From: Saccharopolyspora phatthalungensis
Lineage (GTDB): Bacteria; Actinomycetota; Actinomycetes; Mycobacteriales; Pseudonocardiaceae
Length of the DNA: 64,000 bases
Assembly (NCBI RefSeq): GCF_014203395.1
Contig: NZ_JACHIW010000002.1
Coordinates: 1,798,001 to 1,862,000, forward strand
Direction: 5' to 3'
Shown here: piece after piece, positions 7,748 through 15,423 of the stretch
Position numbering within the stretch: the first letter of the stretch is position 1
How the letters are laid out: the number at the start of each line of letters is the position of its first letter
Notes under the pieces: model-generated
Told to the model about the DNA's origin: nothing
Databases searched by the model: none
Seen by the model: the letters and a program-made list of their open reading frames with translations, nothing else
Made by a program: the position numbers and the translations under genes

Positions 7748-9745
7748 ATGGCAGGATCGGACGAAGCGCAGCCCCGTCGCCAAACTCGATGGCCGTCGAG
7801 GCGGCGTTGGATCGCCGCCGCTGTCGTACTGGCGGCCGGGGCGGTCGCGGCGCTGGCGTGGGCAGCTGGTGCGCAGCCGTACCTCGATGTGGGAAATGCC
7901 AATCCTGGCGCACTGACGGCCATAGGGACACCGGTCCTGAAGCTGCTGGCGGATCTGTCCGCCGCCGTCTGCGTCGGTTCGCTGGCGTTCGCCGTGTTGT
8001 TCACCCGTCCGCAGCGGTCTGGCCAGGTCTGCGCCGGTGCGTTCGCGGAACTTCGGATGGCCGGTGCCTCGGCGTGGGTGTGGTCGGCGAGTGCGCTGAC
8101 GTTGGTGCCGTTCAGCGCGGCCGACACGGCGGGATCACCTCTTACCGAGGTGGTGGTTCCCGGACAACTCATCGGGTTGCTCGGAGCGCTGGAGACACCC
8201 CGGGCGTGGCTGATGACCGCGCTAGTGGCGGTGATTGTCGCGGTGGGATGCCGGGCGGCACTGCGTTGGGTGTCGGCGTTGTGGTTGCTGGTCGGCGCGC
8301 AATTCGCGGTCCTTCCTCCGCTGGTGACCGCGCACGGTTCCGCCGATGCCGGACATGACCTGGCCCTCGCCGCGATCGTGATCCACGTGCCTGCCGGGAT
8401 GTTGTGGATCGGTCTGCTGTTTGCCGTCCTGCGCCAGACCCGTCGCGGTGCCGACCTGCTTCCCGAGCAGCTGCGGCGGTACGGCTGGTGGGCCAACGGG
8501 TGCTGGCTGGTGCTCTTGATCACCGGCGGCGTGTTGAGCGCGGTGTTCGTCCCGCCTGCCGCCGTGTTCACTAGCGCTTACGGTGGTGCGCTGCTGGTCA
8601 AGGTGGTGGTGGTCGCCGTGCTCGGAATCGCCGGGATCACCCTTCGCGAGCACGCGAAAAAGGATGCGGCGGGGAAACGCACGACTCGACTGATCCGGTT
8701 CGGAGTGGCCGAGTTCGCGATGCTGCTGGGCGTGCTGGTGGTCTCTGTCGATCTCACCCACCTGCCCTTACCCGACTTCTTCGGCAGGGCGAGAACGACG
8801 ACCCAGACACTGCTGGGCTATGACTTGGCGGGGCCGCCGACTCTGTCGCGTTTGGTGCTCGACTGGCGGATCGATGTCTTCTTCGCCCCCTTGGCTTTGC
8901 TGCTCGCGGTCGGCTACTTGCTGGGCGTGCGGCGTCTCCGCGCTCAGGGGCGGTCCTGGCCGGTGATCCGGACGGGAGCATGGTTGGCGGGGTGCCTGGC
9001 ACTGCTGGTAGCGACCTCGTCCGGACTCGGCCGGTACGCGGCTGCGATGTTCAGCATGCACATGGCCAGCCACATGCTCGTATCCATGCTGGTGCCATTG
9101 TTGCTGGCCTTGGGCGGGCCCCTGACGCTGGTGCGGGCGGCGGCTTCGCGCACCGATGGTGCAACGCTGCCTCGGGTGCGGGACGTGGTGGATTTTCTAG
9201 TGCATTCAGCGCTGTTTCGGGGCATGACGCACCCAGTGGTCACGGTGGCGTTGTTCGCCGGGGCGCCGTTCGCGCTGTACCTGACCGGCATCTACGACGC
9301 CGCCGTTCGGTTCCACTGGGCGCATCTGGCCATCAACGCCTTCTTCTTGATCGTCGGCTACGTCTTCCTGGGGTCGGTAGTGGGAGTTGATCCGATGCCC
9401 CGTGCGCTGCCCAACATCGCGCGGGTCGGCATGCTGCTGGCGGCGATGCCCTTGGACGTAGTCTTCGGTGCGACGCTGATAAGCACCGACCGGGTCATCG
9501 GCAATGGTGCTGCCGCCTCGAACATGTACCAAGCCCTGGCACTGCCCTGGGTGCCGGATTTGCATGCGGACCAACGATTCGCCGGGCTCTTGGCGCTGGC
9601 CATCGGGGAACTGGTGCTGCTGGTCGTCCTGGTCGCGCTGGTCGCGCGGTGGAGTCAGCTCGACGATTCGCCGGGCGAGTCCGGCCTGGAGGGATACCGA
9701 TCCATTGGCGATTTCAATGAAAATCGGCGCGTTGATTTCCGTTGA
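7748..9745 (+). CDS. CopD-CtaG fusion: copper import/cytochrome c oxidase assembly membrane protein
   Basis: A 665-residue polytopic membrane protein. The N-terminal ~350 residues correspond to the copper-resistance CopD domain (residues 50-330, with WIGLLFAVL and HVPAGMLWIG). The C-terminal half is a CtaG/caa3-type assembly factor with MHMASHMLVSMLVPLLLALG, PFALYLTGIYD and the late HADQRFAGLLALAIGE. It probably moves copper across the membrane for the CuA/CuB centres of cytochrome oxidase. ATG 7748 is preferred over the overlapping GTG 7745. The last 31 bp overlap the end of the convergent copA, and both C-termini are encoded by one palindrome. Confidence 0.9.
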   Translation: MAGSDEAQPRRQTRWPSRRRWIAAAVVLAAGAVAALAWAAGAQPYLDVGNANPGALTAIGTPVLKLLADLSAAVCVGSLAFAVLFTRPQRSGQVCAGAFAELRMAGASAWVWSASALTLVPFSAADTAGSPLTEVVVPGQLIGLLGALETPRAWLMTALVAVIVAVGCRAALRWVSALWLLVGAQFAVLPPLVTAHGSADAGHDLALAAIVIHVPAGMLWIGLLFAVLRQTRRGADLLPEQLRRYGWWANGCWLVLLITGGVLSAVFVPPAAVFTSAYGGALLVKVVVVAVLGIAGITLREHAKKDAAGKRTTRLIRFGVAEFAMLLGVLVVSVDLTHLPLPDFFGRARTTTQTLLGYDLAGPPTLSRLVLDWRIDVFFAPLALLLAVGYLLGVRRLRAQGRSWPVIRTGAWLAGCLALLVATSSGLGRYAAAMFSMHMASHMLVSMLVPLLLALGGPLTLVRAAASRTDGATLPRVRDVVDFLVHSALFRGMTHPVVTVALFAGAPFALYLTGIYDAAVRFHWAHLAINAFFLIVGYVFLGSVVGVDPMPRALPNIARVGMLLAAMPLDVVFGATLISTDRVIGNGAAASNMYQALALPWVPDLHADQRFAGLLALAIGELVLLVVLVALVARWSQLDDSPGESGLEGYRSIGDFNENRRVDFR

Positions 9746-9752
9746 AATCGCC
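9707..9752. terminator. Palindrome shared by two convergent genes, probable bidirectional terminator
   Basis: Perfect 11-bp arms at 9707-9717 and 9742-9752, with further imperfect pairing inside (GAAAATC with GATTTCC). It encodes the C-terminal tails of both convergent genes, which therefore resemble each other: GDFNENRRVDF in the plus-strand gene and GDFNGNQRADF in the minus-strand gene. Confidence 0.7.
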
Positions 9753-12020
9753 GTACTTCGGCGCGGCTGGAGCGTCGAACCGGCGCAGCCGCAGGCTGTT
9801 GGACACCACGAACAAGGACGACAGCGCCATCGCGGCGCCTGCGATCAGCGGGTTCAGCAGCCCCAACGCCGCCAGTGGGAGCGCGGCGAGGTTATAGCCG
9901 AATGCCCACATCAGATTGCCGTGAATGGTCCGCAGGGTCGCCCGGGAAAGCTTGATGGCGCCGGGGACGACGTCGAGATCCGTACGGACCAGGATCAGAT
10001 CGGCCGCGCCGAGTGCGACGTCGGTGCCGGTGACCACGGCCAGCCCGAGGTCGGCGCGGGCGAGTGCCGGCGCATCGTTGACGCCGTCGCCCACCATCGC
10101 GACCGTGCGGCCATCGGCCTGAAGCCGCTCGATCGCGGCGGCCTTGTCCGCCGGCAGCACCTGCGCTGCGACGTCTTGGACACCGAGCTCGGCGCCGACG
10201 GCTCGCGCGGTGGCCTCGTTGTCGCCGGTTAGCAACACCGTGCGCAGACCCATGGCGTGCAGTTGGGAGACTGCACGCTTGGCGCTGGGACGCAGCGTGT
10301 CCATCACCGCGAACAGTCCCGTGACGATGCCGTCGCAGGCGACGGCCACCGTGGTGCGGCCGGCGGTTTCCCATTGGACGCGGGTCGCCTCCAGTTCCGC
10401 AGGCAACGCGATCCCCGACTCGGCGAGCAGACGTGCCGAACCCACAAGCACCTCGTGGCCATCCACGTTGCCCCGCGCGCCCAGTCCCGGCAGGCCGCGG
10501 AAGTCCTCGGCCGCGGGCGGCTCGCCGATCTCCTCGCGAGCGAGGGTGGCGATGGCTCGGGCGATTGCGTGCTCGGAGGCGTTCTCCACCGCACCCGCGT
10601 GGCGCAACACGGCTTCCCTGCTCGCATTTCGGGCCAACCGCACCTCGACGACGGTGACCTCCCCCGTGGTCAATGTGCCGGTTTTGTCCAACACCACGGT
10701 GTCGATCGCCCGCGCCGATTCCAACGCTTGGTGCCCCTTGATGAACACCCCGAGTTGGGCCCCGCGACCCGACGCCGCCATGAGCGCCGTCGGTGTGGCC
10801 AGCCCGAGGGCGCAGGGACACGCGATGATCAAGACCGCCAGCCCGGCGCGAAACGCATCCTCGACGGGGCTGCCCAGCATGAACCAGGCGCCGAAGGTTG
10901 CCAGGGCCAGCGCGAAGACGACCGGCACGAAGACACCCGAGACACGGTCGGCGAGGCGTTGCACCGCGGCTTTGTCGTGTTGCGCTTGCTCCACCAACCG
11001 CACAAGTTGCGCCAGTTGAGTGCGGCTGCCGACCTGGACGGCCCGCACGATCAGGCGCCCGCCCAACGCCACCGTGCCGCCGAGAACCCGGCCGCCAACC
11101 CCAACCTCGGCCGGGATCGACTCGCCGGTCATGGAGCTGCTGTCCACGGCGCAGTCGCCCTGTTCGACTTCCCCGTCGGTGGCGATCGTCTCTCCGGAGC
11201 GGACGATGAACCGGTTGCCGACCCGGAGCTCACCGACCGGGATCCGGCGTTCCTGCCCAGCATCGTCGAGCAGGGTCACGTCCTTCGCGCTCAGGGACGC
11301 CAGCGCATGCAGGGCCCCGCCGGCGCTCCGCTTGGCCTTCGCCTCGAACAGCCGGCCGGCCAGCACGAAGATCGTGACGCCGACGGCGACATCGAGGTAG
11401 ATGGATCCGCCCGGCCGAAGGATCAGACCCCACACTCCGTCGGTCTCCTGGCCCGCGCTCCCGTGGCCGAACATCGTGTAGGTCGACCAGCAGGTCGCCG
11501 CGACAACGCCCAGCGAGATCAAGGTGTCCATGGAACTGGTGCCCTGCCGGCCGGCGGCGAGCGCCTTGCGATGAAACGGCCCGGCGCTCCACGCCACGAC
11601 CGGCAAGGTCAGCGCCAGGACCACCCATTGCCAATACGGAAACCGCAGGGTTGGCACCAGTGCCAGGGTGAACGAGAGATCGGCGACCGGAACGCCGAGC
11701 AGCAAAGCGACCGCGAGTCGGTGCCACAGGAAGCGAACCCGGTCGGGCTCCGCCTCGGTGTCCGGGGCCATGCTCGGCGCCGGCTTGGCCGTGTATCCCG
11801 CCTTCACTACCGCTGCGATCAAACTATCGACGTCGAGCGGTTCGGCGCCGTGCACCATCGCCTGCTCGCTGGCGAAGTTGACGCTCGCGCGCACGCCGTC
11901 GAGCTTGTTGAGCTTGCGTTCCACCCGTGCCGCGCAGGCGGCGCAGGTCATCCCGCCCACCACCAGCTCAACCGTGTGCGTCCCGGACTGTGAAGTTCCG
12001 GACAAGGATGCCAACGCCAT
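9714..12020 (-). CDS. copA: Copper-translocating P1B-type ATPase
   Basis: A 768-residue P-type ATPase. One N-terminal heavy-metal-associated domain carries GMTCAACAARVERKLNKLDG. Later motifs are MTGES (actuator), CPCALGLATP (the Cys-Pro-Cys of Cu+ pumps), DKTGTLT (phosphorylated Asp) and VGDGVNDAPAL (hinge). The start is placed at 12020 (MALASLSG), preceded by GAGAGG; a longer reading to 12104 lacks similarity. It exports monovalent copper, or loads copper for oxidase maturation, which suits its place between two CtaG-type genes. It is divergent from the second ctaG across a 189-bp spacer with a candidate operator. Confidence 0.95.
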   Translation of the reverse strand: MALASLSGTSQSGTHTVELVVGGMTCAACAARVERKLNKLDGVRASVNFASEQAMVHGAEPLDVDSLIAAVVKAGYTAKPAPSMAPDTEAEPDRVRFLWHRLAVALLLGVPVADLSFTLALVPTLRFPYWQWVVLALTLPVVAWSAGPFHRKALAAGRQGTSSMDTLISLGVVAATCWSTYTMFGHGSAGQETDGVWGLILRPGGSIYLDVAVGVTIFVLAGRLFEAKAKRSAGGALHALASLSAKDVTLLDDAGQERRIPVGELRVGNRFIVRSGETIATDGEVEQGDCAVDSSSMTGESIPAEVGVGGRVLGGTVALGGRLIVRAVQVGSRTQLAQLVRLVEQAQHDKAAVQRLADRVSGVFVPVVFALALATFGAWFMLGSPVEDAFRAGLAVLIIACPCALGLATPTALMAASGRGAQLGVFIKGHQALESARAIDTVVLDKTGTLTTGEVTVVEVRLARNASREAVLRHAGAVENASEHAIARAIATLAREEIGEPPAAEDFRGLPGLGARGNVDGHEVLVGSARLLAESGIALPAELEATRVQWETAGRTTVAVACDGIVTGLFAVMDTLRPSAKRAVSQLHAMGLRTVLLTGDNEATARAVGAELGVQDVAAQVLPADKAAAIERLQADGRTVAMVGDGVNDAPALARADLGLAVVTGTDVALGAADLILVRTDLDVVPGAIKLSRATLRTIHGNLMWAFGYNLAALPLAALGLLNPLIAGAAMALSSLFVVSNSLRLRRFDAPAAPKYGDFNGNQRADFH

Positions 12021-12110
12021 GTGGTGCCTCTCGACGTCCGTTCGACGGTCGGTTGCGCGACCCGCCGGCGAACCCGGCCGGGCGGGATTGTCACCCCGCA
12101 ACACTATGCC

Positions 12111-12144
12111 GCATTATGCAACTCTTGCTTTGTGCAATAATTGC
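12111..12144. promoter_or_regulatory. AT-rich inverted repeat in the copA/ctaG divergent spacer
   Basis: GCATTATGCA (12111-12120) faces TGCAATAATTGC (12133-12144), an imperfect inverted repeat in an otherwise GC-rich spacer. The part at 12125-12144 matches a site upstream of the P450 gene (13503-13522) at 15 of 20 positions. It is a candidate operator; the regulator is unknown. Confidence 0.4.
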
Positions 12145-12209
12145 AGGGTACCGTGCCATTCCTCCCAGCACGTCACCCGCCGTCCGCAGGCCAAGGCCCC
12201 CGGGGAGCT

Positions 12210-13196
12210 ATGTCCGCCATCGAGCCACTGACCTGGCACACGCTCGTGAGCGCCTGGACGATGCCCAGCCTTGCGGCGGTCCTGCTGCCGGCGGGCGCGG
12301 CATGGTACGCGTGGGGCGCCATGCGGGTCGAGCGATGGCCGAAGCAGCGCACGGCGGCCTTCGTGGCCGGTCTCGCGGTCATCGCGCTTGCGGTGGGTAG
12401 CAGCGTGAACACTTACAGCGGTGTGCTCTTTTCCATGCACATGGCCCAGCACCTGCTGCTCATCATGGTCGCGCCGACGTTGATCATCTTCGGGCGGCCA
12501 CTGGATCTCGCGGGACGCGCCACTACCGGCCGAGTGCGCCACGTGGTGACTCGGACAGTCCGCGGCCGAGGCCTCGCGATGGCGTCCCACCCTGTGGTCG
12601 CGTTCCTTTGCTACGCCGCAGTCGTCGCGGGGACTCACCTCACATCGTTCCAACAGGACGCATTGACCAGCCCGTGGGTGCACGCCGGCGAGGAGGCTCT
12701 CTACTTCATCAGCGGCTACCTGCTCCTGCTGCCCGTAATCGGCCACGAGCCGATCCGCCGGCCGTTGCCGCATTTCATACGGCTGACGTTGCTGCTGATC
12801 AGCATGGTCGTGGACACGGTCGTCGGACTCACCCTGCTGATGACCACCTTCGAGCCCTTCCCCGCCTACGCCGCGACCGGCCGCACCTGGGGCCCGGGCC
12901 TCATCGAAGACCTGCACTGGGGCGGCGCGGCGATGTGGATCGGCGGCGACGTCCTCATGCTCGCTCTCGTCGCCATCGTGATCGGCCGATGGGTCAACTC
13001 CCCCGGCGGCGGCGCCGATCTCGGTCCGTGGCTGGAATCCGCACGCCGCTGCGCACTCGCCGGCACGGGCGACCAAGCCTCGACGTACCTGGCATCCAGG
13101 GAAGACATCGACGAGGACGACGAAGCGCTGCGCGCCTACAACGCAATGCTCGCACGGCTGGCCGCCGATGACGCTCGCCAACGTCGCAGCCCCTGA
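12210..13196 (+). CDS. ctaG: CtaG-family cytochrome c oxidase assembly protein
   Basis: A 328-residue membrane protein of the caa3-type CtaG family, a second and shorter version of the C-terminal half of the fusion at 7748. The family motif FSMHMAQHLLLIMVAPTLII is at about residue 72, followed by HPVVAFLCYAAVVAGTHLT and the C-terminal DLHWGGAAMWIGGDVLMLAL. The His/Met-rich helices suggest copper delivery to cytochrome oxidase. ATG 12210 is chosen because GGGGAG precedes it and the 23 residues before it have no membrane or family character. It is transcribed divergently from copA. Confidence 0.9.
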   Translation: MSAIEPLTWHTLVSAWTMPSLAAVLLPAGAAWYAWGAMRVERWPKQRTAAFVAGLAVIALAVGSSVNTYSGVLFSMHMAQHLLLIMVAPTLIIFGRPLDLAGRATTGRVRHVVTRTVRGRGLAMASHPVVAFLCYAAVVAGTHLTSFQQDALTSPWVHAGEEALYFISGYLLLLPVIGHEPIRRPLPHFIRLTLLLISMVVDTVVGLTLLMTTFEPFPAYAATGRTWGPGLIEDLHWGGAAMWIGGDVLMLALVAIVIGRWVNSPGGGADLGPWLESARRCALAGTGDQASTYLASREDIDEDDEALRAYNAMLARLAADDARQRRSP

Positions 13197-13202
13197 GCCT
13201 GC

Positions 13203-13267
13203 GGCGTTTTCGCGCGAAAACGACACTCCCCGTGCGGAGCCCAGGGGCGATTTCGCGCGAAAACGGC
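13203..13267. repeat. Paired-palindrome intergenic element, copy 1
   Basis: Two 18-bp palindromic units built on TTTCGCGCGAAA (13205-13222, perfect; 13248-13265, one mismatch pair) are separated by 25 bp that include GTGCGGAGCC. The same arrangement occurs at 52032-52091. It begins 8 bp after the ctaG stop. It resembles REP/BIME-type extragenic palindromes. Confidence 0.75.
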
Positions 13268-13417
13268 GTTTCCCCAAGGCAAGCCGGAAGGTCGCGGGAT
13301 CCCTCGCCGAGCACTGCCCGGCGGGCAGTCGCGAAAGCGTCCGAAGTGAAACCCTGAAAAGAGAATCTTCCGGGCCTGACCGACCTGAGTAACAGAATCC
13401 GCACAATCCACGACGGG

Positions 13418-13510
13418 ATGCGTGCGCGGACGGTGCTTGACGCGGCGCTGCTCGTCGGCTTGGCGGCAAGTGCCGGGTGCGGCGACGTCGCCGCGCAGAA
13501 TGTTGCATAG
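13418..13510 (+). pseudogene. Short frame resembling a truncated lipoprotein signal peptide
   Basis: 30 codons starting MRARTVLDAALLVGLAASAGC, then GDVAAQNVA and TAG. The n-region, hydrophobic stretch and LAASAGC lipobox are convincing, but the frame stops nine residues after the lipobox Cys. It is most likely the remnant of a lipoprotein gene; a genuine tiny lipopeptide cannot be excluded. No strong ribosome site is visible. Confidence 0.35.
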
Positions 13511-13522
13511 GACAATAGTTGC
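13503..13522 (+). promoter_or_regulatory. Operator-like site upstream of the P450
   Basis: The 20-mer TTGCATAGGACAATAGTTGC matches TTGCTTTGTGCAATAATTGC at 12125-12144 in 15 of 20 positions, with TTGC at both ends. It is AT-rich against its surroundings. A shared regulator is inferred. Confidence 0.35.
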
Positions 13523-13662
13523 TTATACGCCGGGTAGGGTGGATGCGTGATCTCATCAGTGGCAGCCGATGCGTGCCTTTTGTCCGGGTACGCGAAACGG
13601 CGTCCCGCTTGCGTAGGGCACGCCGCCGGTCTGGAACAAATGGCAATGAGAGGTTTTGCTCG

Positions 13663-14937
13663 GTGGAAAAACTTCGGTCTCGGCTCTCTTCTTGGTTTGC
13701 GCGTCGTTACCTCGCCCGCATCCGGGAAAAGGGATTGGGCACAGCATCGATGGCGTTGTTGCCGGACGCAGCGTTGATGCCGCTGAAGCGGTCGGGCCTG
13801 GATCCGGTGCCGGAGCTGGAACTGGCCCGGCGCCACAGCCCGGTGAGCAGGCTCCCGGTGCCGTTCGGGGTCAACGTCTGGCTGGTGACCGGATACCAGG
13901 AGGCCAAGGCGGTGCTGGGCGATGCCGCAACCTTCAGCAACGACTTCAGTCACCTCGTCGGAAATGCCGGTGTCCAGGCGTCGGACAACCCAGGCGGGCT
14001 CGGATTCACCGATCCTCCGGACCACACGCGATTGCGCCGCATGCTCACGCCGGAGTTCACCATGCGGCGGTTGGAACGACTCCGACCTGAGATCCGAACG
14101 ATCGTCGATGAGCGGCTGGACGCGATGGCGGCGGCCGCGGAGCCGGTGGATCTGGTGCAGGAATTCGCATTCCCCATCCCGTCGCTGGTGATCTGCGAGC
14201 TGCTGGGGGTGCCCTATCAAGACCGCGCGGAGTTCCAGCAGTTGAGTGTCGCGAGGTTCGATCTCTTCGGGGGTGTCGCCGCCTCGCTCGGCGCGATGTC
14301 GGAGTCGCTGGCGTACCTGCACCGAATCGTCGCGGAGCAGCGCGAGAGTCCCGGGGATGGTCTGCTGGGTGCTCTGCTCAAGGAACACGGCGATCAGGTC
14401 AGCGACCGCGAACTAGCCGAACTCGCCGACGGGGTGCTTACCGGTGGGTTCGAGACGACGGCGAGCATGCTTTCGCTGGGGGCGCTCGTCATGCTCCAGA
14501 ACCCGGACCACCTGGCGCTGGTCCGCGACGATGATGCCGCGGTGGCCGACTTCGTCGAGGAGGTGCTGCGCTACCTCACCGTCGTCCAGGTTGCTTTTCC
14601 TCGTTTCGCCCGCAAGGACGTGGAAATCGCCGGCGTGCGGATCTCGCGAGGCGATGTCGTGGTGTGCTCGCTGGCCGGGGCGAACCGGGATGACGTGCTC
14701 ATCCCGGACGCGGACCGGCTCGATCCGGAGCGTCGCCCCGCATCGCACTTGGCCTTCGGGTACGGCATTCACCGATGCGTCGGCGCGGAACTCGCCCGTC
14801 TGGAACTCCGCGCGGCCTACCCGGCCCTCGTCCGGCGCTTCCCGGATATGCGCCTGGCGGTCGCACCGGAGACCCTCAACTTCCGGCGGGCCTCGATCGT
14901 CTACGGGCTGGAATCCCTTCCCGTGCACTTGAAGTAG
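13663..14937 (+). CDS. Cytochrome P450
   Basis: A 424-residue P450 monooxygenase of the bacterial class I, CYP107-like group. The I-helix motif GGFETTASML is near residue 265, the ExxR motif (EEVLRYLT) near 300, and the heme-binding loop FGYGIHRCVG with its cysteine thiolate near 367. GTG 13663 is chosen because GAGAGG lies 9 nt upstream and the preceding codons show no P450 similarity. No ferredoxin or reductase gene is adjacent, so it would use redox partners from elsewhere. The substrate is unknown. It stands alone between the copper block and the sulfur operon and is not obviously part of either biosynthetic cluster. Confidence 0.93.
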   Translation: MEKLRSRLSSWFARRYLARIREKGLGTASMALLPDAALMPLKRSGLDPVPELELARRHSPVSRLPVPFGVNVWLVTGYQEAKAVLGDAATFSNDFSHLVGNAGVQASDNPGGLGFTDPPDHTRLRRMLTPEFTMRRLERLRPEIRTIVDERLDAMAAAAEPVDLVQEFAFPIPSLVICELLGVPYQDRAEFQQLSVARFDLFGGVAASLGAMSESLAYLHRIVAEQRESPGDGLLGALLKEHGDQVSDRELAELADGVLTGGFETTASMLSLGALVMLQNPDHLALVRDDDAAVADFVEEVLRYLTVVQVAFPRFARKDVEIAGVRISRGDVVVCSLAGANRDDVLIPDADRLDPERRPASHLAFGYGIHRCVGAELARLELRAAYPALVRRFPDMRLAVAPETLNFRRASIVYGLESLPVHLK

Positions 14938-15003
14938 GCGGCTCCGGCAGGCAGGGCCCTAGTCGAAAGCAACGGCGGGGCAGCTCGGCCACGGTGGCTC
15001 GCT

Positions 15004-15423
15004 TCACTCCTGCGTCAGCAACGTCACCTCGATGTTCCCGCCGCGGCGGATGGTGTTGTAGATCGGGCAGGTGCTGGTGAACCGGTGCACGATCTCCTGG
15101 GCCGCCGCCTTCCGGACGTGTGGCAGCGATACGCTCAGCTCCACCGATCGGTACCGCGTGGGGTCCTCGGGGTCGCGTTCGGATTGCGCGGTCACCAAAG
15201 CGCCGGTCAGGTCGGCGCCGAGCTCGCGGCCGTGCAGGTAGACGTTCGTCAGGGCGCAGGAGACCGCGGCCGAAATGAACAGTTGCCCCGCGGTCACCGC
15301 CTCACCTGGTCCGGTGCGCGCATCGGAGACGAAATGGTTCGCGCCCGCGCTGAGCAGGAAACGACCCTCCGTCGCGGTCAGCGTGCCGGAGACGGCGGTG
15401 ATCCGGTCCTGTGCGTTTGTCAC
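15004..15423 (-). CDS. OsmC/Ohr-family protein
   Basis: A 139-residue OsmC-like protein. The GTG start at 15423 overlaps the monooxygenase stop (GTGA). The family pattern is present: GGNIEVTLL at the C-terminus, the resolving-Cys region STCPIYNTIRRGG, and the peroxidatic-Cys helix with SAAVSCALTNVYLHGRE. OsmC proteins are thiol peroxidases acting on organic hydroperoxides. As the last gene of a sulfur-scavenging operon it probably protects against peroxide or sulfite stress from the flavin monooxygenase; that link is inferred. Confidence 0.85.
   Translation of the reverse strand: MTNAQDRITAVSGTLTATEGRFLLSAGANHFVSDARTGPGEAVTAGQLFISAAVSCALTNVYLHGRELGADLTGALVTAQSERDPEDPTRYRSVELSVSLPHVRKAAAQEIVHRFTSTCPIYNTIRRGGNIEVTLLTQE

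Larger units (their letters stand above)
13197..13662 (+). other. Intergenic region between ctaG and the P450
   Basis: 466 bp without a convincing full gene. It holds the paired-palindrome element (13203-13267), a 30-codon lipoprotein-signal-like frame (13418-13510) and an operator-like site (13503-13522) before the P450. Confidence 0.6.

Noticed and set aside
10257..11993. 578-residue plus-strand frame inside copA
   Set aside because: Antisense shadow of the copper ATPase, no domain character.
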